NCBI RefSeq assembly: GCF_905171775.1
Contig: NC_053489.1
Span: 247,377,231 to 247,441,230, forward strand
Origin: Rana temporaria
Taxonomy: Eukaryota > Chordata > Amphibia > Anura > Ranidae
Length of the DNA: 64,000 bases
Direction: 5' to 3'
The notes beneath the pieces were generated by a model. That model had not been told where the DNA came from. It searched no databases and saw only the letters and a list, made by a program, of their open reading frames with translations. Shown piece after piece: positions 22,608-34,800 of this stretch. Each line of letters opens with the position of its first letter. The first letter of the stretch is position 1. The position numbers were made by a program, and so were the translations under genes.

Positions 22608-25600
22608 GAGAGAGAGGGGGGGACAGGCAGGACAGTCAGATAGATAGACAGACAGAGATAAGAGATTTGTAAAGCACAGCTGCAGGACGCAGGCACTCTA
22701 AGCCCTCACACACAGACAGGAGATGTGAAGCACGGCACCCTCCCCCCTCCCTCCTGTCCTCTCTCAGTCCGATCACAGTACAGGCTGAGCATACAGCATA
22801 AGGTGCTGGACATGATGGGGTGGACAGGGACACTGGACAGGACAGACAATGAGACAAATAAAGTGTTTTAATAAGTTACTTTACCTTAGAGTCCTCCTGG
22901 AGTCAAAACCGAAGTAACACTGCCCTGGGGAAAGCACCGCCCATTTCCTTCTGCAGTGAGGAAGCAGCAGGACCCAATTAGAGAGGAGAGTGGAGACACT
23001 GGAGAGTGATTGGCTCATGGCGCACAGCACATAGCCACAGAGCTTAAAAAAAAACTGCAAATGAAGCGTCTTGCCTGCTGCATTGGCATGACGCTTCAAT
23101 GATGCTATAGCAGTGCTCTGAGTCTTTGACCGGCGCTCACCCTGAACATGCACCGTCTTAAAGGACCTTTTTTTTTCCTTAAAGGGCCCAAAAAAAAAAA
23201 AATTTTTTCATTTTTTTTTTTTTTTTTTTTTTTACTGGCTTTGGGGAGAGGGGGGGCGGCGCCCATGCGCCCCCTATGGACGGGCCGCCACTGGTTTGAG
23301 GTCTCCTGGGTATAGATACCATTCTGATGATAGATTGGCGTTCACTTTCAACTTTTAGACTTCACTCCTATTGGCCAGAGCTTTGATTTATTAGTTTATA
23401 TGTTTGTTGTTCTCAGACTTGGTCACTGTTTTTCTATGGAAGGGAGATCTAGTGCCTGTAAGAGGGTATTGTCCATAGCGAAGCAGCTTACTGCCTAATC
23501 TCTTATGGATAAGGATAATACCACAGAGGTCTCCTTGTTCCCCAATGAACTGAACAAGAAAATATCCTTTGTATGTATCAAAGGTTGCATCAAAAACCTT
23601 ATGTTACCTTACTCTTTCTCCCTCTGTGTCTGATCCCTCCAAAAGCATGTAAAGGAAATGTCTGCGATCTGCATGTTCTTTGCCATCCAGGTGAATTACT
23701 GCATGGGATCAGGAAAATAATTAATGTGTGAACTGTGTTAAAGTAAAATTTTAGAGAGAGAAAAAAATATTTACATAAAGGGACAATGAGTTTTTAAAAA
23801 TCTATCTTGTGACATTTTTCATACCTTTGTTGAAGTGGTAGTATATTTCCTCTCCTTGACTAGGTTTGCGAAGTGACAAAGGAGTCTCTGTTTCTTCAGC
23901 GGGAACTCCTGCAAATTGAAACTCCACAAACACTCTTTCCACTGATCCATCAGCCACCACCTCTGAACATGGATCGAGTGTCAGAGAGGCGATTTCTACA
24001 CGAATCCTGGTTGATGGCTAAGTAGATAGAAAAAAAAAATGCATGTAGATAAGATTTAAGCAGGGGACCTTAGTTTTTCTAATGCAGGTCCTTGAAATAG
24101 TAAGGACTGCCTTTGTTAGACAAAAATGATTTTAACTTGTAAATACCAAGTGTAAAAAATAGGCCTGATCCTTAAGAGGTTAAATCAAATCTTTTTTTAT
24201 TGAAGAAAGAAAAAAGTTATAAAAAGTTTTACATTACCATTGCAAAAGAAAGATAAAACATACAAAAAACCAATGGCGCTACATGCAAGTAGCAAAACGA
24301 ACCTCTAGTTTTGAGGCAATGGGTTAATTTACTAAAGATATATGGGCTGCAATAGGAAGTTGCACTCTGCAAGGGAATCTACCCCAGAGCTGTCAGGAGC
24401 GTCTAGCAGGCTGATAGATTTGGTCAGTCTCTAGGTGGAAACTCAAACCTGTTATAAGCCAGCTAAACCCTGATTTGGGTGCTTGTGATAGACAGTAATA
24501 CGTATGTTGTTCCTGATCAAGCTCCATGTCTGTCTGCACTGCTCTGCTAGATTGGATTTACCTGTGTATGACTAGTTTGGACCGTATTTCTGACTATTCC
24601 CTGAGCTCAGCCTGCGCCTGCCTTTTACATGGACTGTCATAGAACCATGCTATCTGTCTGCTAACCACAAGTACAAGTGTGCTCATAAGTTTACATTCCC
24701 TGGCAGAATTTATGATACCGTGTGTCTTTTGTGGTATTTGTGGGTGAGGCTCTTTATCTTCTCAGATGGTAAAGCTGCCCATTTATCTTGGCAAAAAGCC
24801 TCCAGTTCCTGTAAATTCTTGGGCTGTCTTGCATGAACGGCACTTTTGAGATCTCCCCAGAGTGGCTCAATGATATTGAGGTCAGGAGACTTAGATGGCC
24901 ACTTCAGAACGTTCACTTTATTCTGCTGTAGCCAATGACAGGGTGACTTGGCCTTGTGTTTTGGATCATTGTCATGTTGGAATGTCCAAGTACATCCCAT
25001 GTGCAGCTTCCTGGCTGATGAATGCAAATGTTCCTCCAGTATTTTTTGGTAACATACTGCATTCATCTTGCCATCAATTTTGACCAAATTTCCTATGCCT
25101 TTGTAGCTCATACATCACCAAAACATCAGCTATCCACCTCTGTTTTTCACAGTAGGAATGGTGGGCCAGATTCTCAGAAGAAGTACGCCGGAGTATCTAC
25201 TGATACTCCGGCGTACTTTCAAATTTGCCGCGTCGTATCTTTAGTTTAAATCCTCAAACCAAGATACGACGGCTTTTGGCTTCGATCCGACAGGCGTACG
25301 GCTTCGTATACCTTCGGATCGTAGATGTAATACTTCGGCGCCCGCTGGGTGGAGTTTGCGTCGTTTTCCACGTCGGGTATGCTAATTAGCTTTTTCCGAC
25401 GATTCACGAAGGTACGCGCGGCCGTCGCATTCTCTTACGTCGTCGCTAGTCGGCTTTTCCCGGCGTATAGTTAAAGCTGCTATTCTAAGGCGTATAGATA
25501 GACGTGCCATGTTAAAGTACGGCCGTTGTTCCCGCGTCGAATTTTAAATTATTATTTTTTTGCGTAAGTCGTCCGTGAATAGGAAAGTACGTAACTCACG

Positions 25601-28600
25601 TTGACGTTCAAAAAATCACGTCGGTGCGACGTAATTTCGCGCAAAGCACGGCGGGAAATTTCAAAACGGAGCATGCGCAGTACGTTCGGCGCGGGAACGC
25701 GCCTAATTTAAATGATCCACGCCCCATTTGAATTAGGCGCGCTTGCGCCGGAGGGATTTACGCTACGCCGCCGCAACTTTACAGGCAAGTGCTTTGTGAA
25801 TCAAGCACTTGCCCGTAAAACTTGCGGCGGTGTAACGTAAATGCGATACATTACGCCGCCGCTTTTGTACCTGAATCTGGCCCGGTGTACCTTTCATGTA
25901 GTACCTCTCCAAATGTAGTGTTTATGGTTGTGGCCAAAAAGCTAAATTCTGGTCTCATCACTCCAAATGACCTGGTGCCAGAAGGTTTGAGGCTTGTCTC
26001 TGTGCTGTTTGGCGTATTGTAAGTGGGATACTTTGTGGCATTTGCGTAGTAAGGGATTTCTTCTGGCGACTCGATCATGCAGCTTTTCTTCAAGTGCCTC
26101 CTTTTTGTGCATCTTCAAACAGCCACACCACATGGCGACTGGTTGGCAACAGGTTAATGAATATGGTGCAATTTTGCTTTGCAAAGAATACCCAATTACA
26201 TGCAAGGAAAAAAAACAGCATTTTCCCTTGCACATGACTGGATGATGGAAGTCAGCAAAGCTTTACCTCATTCACTAAGCTCTGGGTAAATTCCCTTTTA
26301 AAGTGCAACTTCATTTGCACAGTGAAAAGTCTTTGCATTTAGTAAAACAACCCCATTGTTGAAGTATGCGCTATAAAGAGTCTGTTTTGGGCCCAAATGT
26401 TTAAAAAGCTAGCAGATATGAATCTGTTTTTGTTCCCTGACTGGCTTACAGGTCTGTTGTAACTTCCTGATACATAACCTACAGCTTGTGCTTATCCTCT
26501 ATTTTCCCAACACCAGTCTCTTTGGTCCAGGTGAGTTTTTCCTATTTATGCAAATTAGCCATATGCTGGCTTCCTTTCAGCATGCAGGTCAGGCATGCTA
26601 TGTCATTATTGGCACATAATAATTTTGACCAAGGGATGTGTGTATTTTTATCATATTTCAGGTTGGCAGTAAAATATGTGCTCCGTCAGTAAATTTTTCA
26701 TGTTTTGTCAGTAAAAAAAGCATTTGGTAGTTAGGCAACCCTGATTAGCAGTGACATCATCACTTTGCCTCACATAGCCTGTGCAGAGAGCAGAGCTGTG
26801 GAATGGATCCAGCAAGTCCACCCAACAGGCTACCTGCAGAAAACTACAGGAGGGGCAGATACAAGACCAGTCACCTTGTACCCTCCCTGAGAGATTAACA
26901 GTGGCTGGACTTGATTACAGGAAGCTCCTGCACAGAGGCAAAGTTTCATACTTAAAAGCCGAGGACACACGATCGGTCTATCCGATGAGAACGGTCTGAT
27001 GGACCGTTTTCATTGGCTAACCGATGAAGCTGACTGGTGGTCCGTCGTGCCTACACACCATGGGTTAAAAAAACGATTGTGTCAGAACGCGGTGACGTAA
27101 AACACAACGACGTGCTGAATAAAACAAAGTTCAATGCTTCCAAGCATGCGTCGACTTGATTCTGAGCATGCGTGGATTTTTAACCGATGCTTTTGCATAC
27201 TAACGATCGTTTTTTTCCCATTGATTAGGAATCCATCGGTTAAATTTAAAGCAAGTTGACTTTTTTTAAACCGATGGTTTAATAACCAATGGGGCCCACA
27301 CACAATCGGTTTTGACCAATGAAGACGGTGCATCAGACCGTTGTCCTCTGTTTAACCTATCGTGTGTATGAGGCCTAATACTGCACAGATCTGTAAGAAA
27401 TATAGAAATCACACCAAGATATAAGTATTACACATGTCTCTTTAGACATTACCCTGTGGTTTAGCTTTAGTTTAGCTTACTTCTGTGGGGATTTCCCATC
27501 ACTTCTTGTCTTTGGGGCAAACTTTTTAACAAACATTAACGGACAGAACCTCTCAAATTGCAGTAAAAATGAAAGGAGTTCCAATTCTTTCTTCACTTGA
27601 TCTTAAACTAAAAAAAAATATTTTTGGTTACAAAATACACTTTAGGATTTCTGCACTTACCAGCTTATATGGAACTAGAGGTTGTGCCACTACAACCATG
27701 TCGTCATCATCATCATCACTGCCATTGTTTTCCAACTGTGGTTCACTCAAGTTATTCTCATCTTAAAAAAATGAATTTTACTAACTGTTTTACTATTTAA
27801 TGTTTTGATCACTATGGATTTAAAATCAATTGCTAGTGTTTTACCATTTTCTTTTAGGAACTTATCAGAATGCATAGACGTTGTTTCATGATCTGACTCA
27901 TTTGCTTCTTCATATATCAGTTGATCAATCTGACCTTGTGGTTCTTCTTGTCCTACTGCAATATCCTAGAACAAACATATTTCAAAAGGTTGTTTTGCTG
28001 GAAATTAAATAACATGATTGTTTTAACTAGACAAGAGGTGTATTATTGGATATGCAGCGGCAGATGCCATTACCAGTAGCAATTGTAGCTAATGCCATCA
28101 GTAACAGCAGCCAACAGAATACATTATGGGGTAGATTCACGTAGAATGGCATATGTTTGTGCGGGCGTAACGTATCCTATTTACGTTACGCCTCCGCAAC
28201 CTTTACAGGCAAGTGCCGTATTCTCGAAAGAAAGTTGCGGCGGCATAGCGTAAATAGGCCGGCGTAAGCCCGCCTAATTCAAATTGTGAAGAGGTGGGCG
28301 TGTTTTATGTAAATTAACCCTGACCCGACGCATGCGCCGTCCGTGGAATTTCCCAGTGTGCATTGCTCCAAAGTACGCCGCAAGGACGTATTGGTTTCGA
28401 CGTGAACGTAAATGACATCCAGCCCCATTCATGGACGACTTACGCAAACTACGTACATTTTTCAAATTTCGTTGCGGGAACGACGGCCATACTTAACATT
28501 GGTACGCCACATATACGCCTAAAAATAGCAGGGGTAACTTTACGCCGGGAAAAGCCTAACGTAAACAGCGTAACTGTACTGCGTCGGCCTGGTGTACGTT

Positions 28601-31600
28601 TCGTGAATTCGCGTTTCTAGCTGATTTACATATTCTAGGCGTAAATCAGCGTACACGCCCCTAGCGGCCAGCGTAAATATGCAGTTAAGATCCGACGGTG
28701 TAAGAGACTTACGCCGGTGGGATTTAATAGAAATCTATACGTAACTGATTCTATGAATCAGGCGCATAGATACGACCGGCCAGACTCAGAGAAATACGAC
28801 GGCGTATCTGGAGATACGCCGTTGTATCTCCTTTGTGAATCTACCCCAATGTATGTAGTATTCAAAGGATCTCAGACTTGGTTGTGGGACTACATTTAGG
28901 GTCATGTCACACCTCTGAGTTTTAACACATGTATACAGGTAAGCCAATGAAGTTGATTTACTAAAGGAAAATACACTGTGGACTTTTTTCTTAGTAAATG
29001 TCAATGTGGTAAAGCTGCACTTTTTGCTTGCAAATGATTGGATGATGGAAATCAGCAGAGCTTTACAAAAATTTACTGGGAAAAATGAGTGCAACTTTAC
29101 ATGCAAAGTGCATAGCCTATTTGCCTTTAGTAAATCAACTCTATTGCTTTACGTGGTGGCACATCTGTGTGATGCATTGATGTGCATTTTAGGTTTTTTG
29201 ATGCATGGATGCGTGTTACATGAAAATGCATGATTCCTGATAATGCACAAGCCAAATTGTGACATGCAGTCTTTCTGTTTCACAGGTTGCACACTATGGT
29301 TTATATTACACAGCTCTACTGTTTAGAAGTGTTGTTTAAATTTGCACAAAAGATTTTCTATTGACACCTCTATTTCATATTAAACATGCTGGTTTAAAAT
29401 TAACAAGCTAATGCCAAGGTTGAATAAAATGATTTTTTTTTTCTAATGTAATGCCGAGTACACACGATAATTTTTCGGCATGAAAAAAGCGTTGGTTTAA
29501 AAAAATGTCATTTAAACTGATCGTGTGTGGGCTTCACATAATTTTTAGGGTTCTGAAAAACAACAAAAAAATAAATTTGAACATGCTGCATTTTTTAACG
29601 ACGTTTTAAACTATGTCGTTTTTCGGGTTGTAAAAAATGATCGTGTGTGGGCTAAAACTATGTTAAAAACCTGCACATGCTCAGAAGTAAGTTATGAGAC
29701 GGGAGCGCTCGTTCTGGTAAAACTACCATTCATAATGGAGTAAGCACATTCATCACGCTGTAACAGACAGAAAAGCGCGAATCGTCTTTTACTAACACGG
29801 AATCAGCTAAAGTAGCCCCAAGGGTGGGGTCATCCGCATGGAACTTCGCCTTTAGAGTGTCGTTGTATGTGTTGTACGTCACCGCGCTTTGCTAGAGCAT
29901 TTTTTAAAAACGATGGTGTGTGGGCAACGTCGTTTTAATGATGAAGTTGGAAAAACGTTGTTTGTTCTACATGCCGAAAAACATTATTTTTTTAATGCCG
30001 AAAAATTATCATGTGTACGCGGCATTACACACTAAGTTCTATTAAATCCCTGCTTACCCACCTGCGCAGTCATGTCCATCTCATCTCTTTGGTGTTCAGC
30101 TACATTAAAGTCCTTAATTATGTGACCATCTCTTCTTCCCCTTTTATTAGATAAAACATCTCTATGCAGATCTTCTTCAGCTTTACGGGATTTGGTTGGC
30201 CTTGATCTGCTTAGGTCCTCTTTAGGCAATTGCTTGCCGTGCGTTTTTCCCTGATAAGTGATATGTGTGTTATATATATTTATGTAAACCTTTTAAAATC
30301 GCACAAGCAAAATGTAAATAACATGCTATAATTGCAATCTCTGGGAATAACCCATTGCTAGCCCTGTTGAAATGCAATTTTCCTTGTCGTACAGTACAGG
30401 ACACTGGATGTTTGGTCTTTAACCACTGGTTGTATGTGACTACCTTCAGGTGATTGGAGACAGCCAAAAAGAAAGATGCAGGGATACACCCTATATAACC
30501 CTTCCTACTCCCAGCTAGTCTAATGTTTTGCTAGTATCCTTAGGTGATGGATGTCTTTATTCTAATAAGAAAAGTCTATTTTATCAAGGTTCCTTGCTGC
30601 ACCAAAGCCACTGCAGTTCCTTTCGGCACCTGTCAGTTTTGTTGACTCCTCGGCTGAGCTATATCTGTACCCCACTTGGAGAAGATGTGGGGCCGTCCCA
30701 CAATGTTCCTTCAGCACTGACTCCTGCATGGGTGGTGACCTTGGCGCGTGGTGCATAGTGTTGAGTTTGCTGCAGGGTGCTAAAATGGTCCAGGGCCAAT
30801 AGAATTATGAAAAGAAAGATTGTTTTGCATCTCATTGTGCGGTATATTTGGATACCGCTATTTAATACCCCTATTTCCTTTCACTCCTTTTTAATCGCTC
30901 CTTCTTTACCCTTTGATTTCTTTTCTACTCTCTCCTTTTTGCTCCTTTCTACTAAAGTTTACTGGTTATATTGGAAATGGTTTACCTAAATGGTTATTTG
31001 TTGCTCTATGTTCCGACTTTTATCATAATACCATCATACTTTTTTGTACACCGTCCTTTTTGCATTTCTCAGAAAATAATTGAAAAAATATTTGCAATAA
31101 AAAAGTTATCTGACAAGAAAAGAATTACATTTTTTTTATCAGCTTTATTGCTATCAACATCATATCTTGTGATCGCATGGGCAGTGAGGGGTCTAATAGA
31201 CCCCAGATCTCTTCTCTGCCCTCCAAAGCAACCAATCAAATTAAGATCAATTTGATCAGCTGCTTTCCTATCCGGCTATTAAACAAACAGGGAAAAGTAA
31301 GTTCCTCCTTCATCTCTGTGGTCAGGTGGGACAGGAAAGGCCAGAAACAGTGGCAAGCAGCATGGCCCCCTTCCAGTGCTTGTAAAAGTGATTGGATGGA
31401 TGTTTAGCCACTCGGATCACTTTTCCAAGGAAGGGCATCACCTAAAGAAGGATATCAAGATCATGGCTGCATCTGCAGCCATAATCCTGATATCACCACT
31501 TCCCGACAAGGACGTATACAGTTAATACGTATGTCAGTCGGAAAGTGGTTAAAGACAGCTAGAAAGATCATTAGTGTTGTCATTCTGCTGGTTTTGGTAA

Positions 31601-31809
31601 GCAGCACTGGCCCTGGAACTATGCAGACACCATTAAATGTGAGATCAATCAGCCACAGCTCAAGGAATCGTTAGCAAACTCTGGATGAACCCAAGGGGTT
31701 CCATAGAACCCTGGTTGAGAATGGCTGCTCCGGAGTCTATTCAAACTAAAAATGAAATCTCCAGCTGAGGTGTCATATCTATTGAATACAAACATAAAAA
31801 ATCTTAAAC

Positions 31810-31861
<52 letters not shown>

Positions 31862-34800
31862 ATTGTATATTATATTGTATATTATTACCTCTGAAAATGG
31901 AACCTCTTGACTGTTTCTCCGAATCACTTGACCACTGGTGACTGAATCCCAAAGACTCTTTCCTGGAGCGTGATAAGGAAATTTCCATTCCATACTTAAC
32001 TGCACTGTCCCTGCACATTTACCACATGGGTTTATAAGTGCAAAATCACCTTTTGAAAAAAGGATAATAGGCCATAATTAGAGCTTTGTTTGCATAAATG
32101 CTGATCGTATTAAAAAGCAATGTCATTGAGTGTGGCGGCATATGATCATATAAATACATAAGTGGTCCATATAGTGAACTCTGTGTTGAGGAGATTACAG
32201 AGGACAAGAGGGTACTCTTTATGTCTGATTTAGCCTCCACATATGGAAAGTCTTATACACAGTGGCCCAGATTCACAACGGAGATACGACGGCGTATCTC
32301 CAGATACGCCGTCGTATCTCAGCGTTGTGCCGTCGTATCTATGCGACTGATTCTTAGAATCAGTTACGCATAGATATCCATTAGATCCGACAGGCGTAAG
32401 TCTCTTACGCCGTCGGATCTTAACTGCAATTTTTTTTTGCCCGCTAGGTGGCGCTTCCGTCGATTTCCCCGTCGAGTATGCAAATTAGCTAGATACGCGA
32501 ATTCCTGAACGTACGCGCGGCCGACGCAGTAAAGTTACGACGTTTACGTTAGGCTTTTCCCGGCGTAAAGTTGCCCCTGGGTCTATGAGGCGCAGTCAAT
32601 GTTAAGTATGGTCGTCGTTCCCGCGTCGAAAATGTAAAAAATTATGTTGTTTGCGTAAGTCGTCCCTGAATGGTGCTGGACGTAATTTACGTCCACGTCA
32701 AAACCAATGACGTCCTTGCGACGTCATTTAGAGCAATGCACGCTGGATTATTTTAGGGACGGCGCATGCGCAGTTCGTTAGGCTGGGGGACGCGCTTCAT
32801 TTAAAAGATACATGCCCCCTATCCGCAGAATTTGAATTCCGCCGGGTGATTTACGTTACGCCGCCGCAACTTTACACACAAGTGCTTTGTGAATAAAGCA
32901 CTTGCCTGAAAAACTTGCAGCGGCGTAACGTAAATCAGATATGTTGCGCCCGCCCAAATTTACGCCCATCTACGTGAATCTGCCCCAGTGAGTGTGTAAA
33001 GCAGGGGTCTCAAACTCAAATTACCTGAGGGCCACAAGACAAGTTTTCATATGCCATGAGGGGCCGCATGCAAACTTTCAAACTTCAAAAACAACAGTAC
33101 TGGTGTCAGCGAGCGCATTATTACCACCAGCACTGGTGTCAGCGAGCGCATTATTACCACCAGCACTGGTGTAAGTCAGGGTTTGACAAATTTGCTTGGA
33201 ATCTCGGAGCCAGCTAAAAAAGTTAGGAGCCAGAAAACGCACCCCGTCCCGACGAGCTTGCGCGCAGAAGCGAACACATACGTGAGCAGCGCCCGCATAT
33301 GTAAACGGTGTTCAAACCACACATGTGAGGTATCGCCGCGATTGGTAGAGCGAGAGCAATAATTCTAGCCCTAGGCTTTCTCTGTAACTTAAAACATGCA
33401 ACCTGTAGATTTTTTTAAACGTCGCCTATGAAGATTTTAAAGGGTAAAAAAAGTTTGTCGGCATTCCACAAGCGGACACAATTTTGAAGCGTGACATGTT
33501 GGGTATGAATTTACTCGGCGTAACATTATCTTTCATAATATTAAAAAAAATGGGGATAACTTTACTGTTGTCTTATTTTTTAATTAAAAAAAGTGTAATT
33601 TTTTCCCAAAAAAGTGCGCTTGTAAGACCGCTGCGCAAATACGGCGAAACAGAAAGTATTGCAACGATCGCTATTTTATTCTCTAGGGTGTTAGGATAAA
33701 AAATATATATAATGTTTGGGGGTTCTAATTAGAGGGAAGAAGATGGCAGTGAAAATAGTGAAAAATGACATTAGAATTGCTGTTTAACTTGTAATGCTTA
33801 ACTTGTAATACCAACGGCCACCACCAGATGGCGCCAGCTCACATCTGGTGGTAATAACTTGTAATACCAACGGCTCACCACCAGATGGGGTCAGCTCAAA
33901 AAAAAAAAAAAAATTTTTTTTTTTATTTTTTTTGCTCCCCTCACTTCCACCCTGCCTGGGGGCCATTTATAACTGGCCGGTACTTTGAGACCACTGGTGT
34001 AAAGGATTCTCTCAAGAATTAATTCTGGCCAGGACAGTAGATTGTTTTAAAAAAGTGCTGATACATTCCTAAAAGCACAAAATATAATTGGATACTAACA
34101 TTTATATAGGTAATAACACCAGGGGTAATTGATCCAGGGAATATGTCTCAGGAAGAAATTGTTTTTACAGACTGGAGAGAATTATATCATACTTTATTGT
34201 TTTTTCTTTGCCCTCAGCTGTGGGTGTAGGATTTTTAATATGGAGTTTTTTTTTTCTATTGGTTTAACTAGATTGACTTGTGTTTTTTTTTTCAACCAAA
34301 TGATGTAACTAAGAACTTCTTACCTTGAATACTGGCACCTTGAGCCAGGCTGTGCAGAGACACCTCTGTCTTTCCCAGGTATGCTCCTGGCTGGGTCTCT
34401 TCATCATCAAACACATAAATATAGAGACGCTCTTTCTGCAGATAACATTCTAGATCATTTGTTAAGTGAACAGGGTAGACAGCTTCATTCCCAAACTGGG
34501 GGTTATTGCTACAGGGTATGATATTGCTGGAGTGGTCTGGGTAATGAAAAAAACGATATACTATATATGGACTTGGTTGATGCCCCAGAGTGCTTGTTTT
34601 TAGACTTCTGCAGCCCCAGATATGGATGATCAATGCATTCTGATTTCCACTGTTTATCTGAGGTGCCCAACCCTGGAAAATAGAGAATCATTAAAGCATA
34701 AGTCATTTATGAGTGCAAATTAATTGCTGGCAGCAATAATCAATTATTCTAGTTTATTATTATTAGTTTACCATGTTTCTCTTTGTCACTATTGTGCTTC

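Larger units (their letters stand above)
18624..23293. mobile_element. Composite hAT-type unit (two hAT copies around a MITE remnant)
   Basis: Outer ends CAGTGGCGGCTGGTGCTC (18624) and ...GGGCCGCCACTG (23293) are flanked by a perfect 8-bp duplication GTTTGAGG (18616-18623 and 23294-23301). Inside, a full right end occurs at 20142 and a second full left end at 20673, separated by 530 bp of Harbinger-MITE DNA. The inner ends have no matching duplication with each other or with the outer sites. Confidence 0.85.

Noticed and set aside
21514..22696. Minus-strand ORFs rich in Ser, Leu, Ile and Tyr
   Set aside because: Translations of GATA and GA microsatellite DNA.
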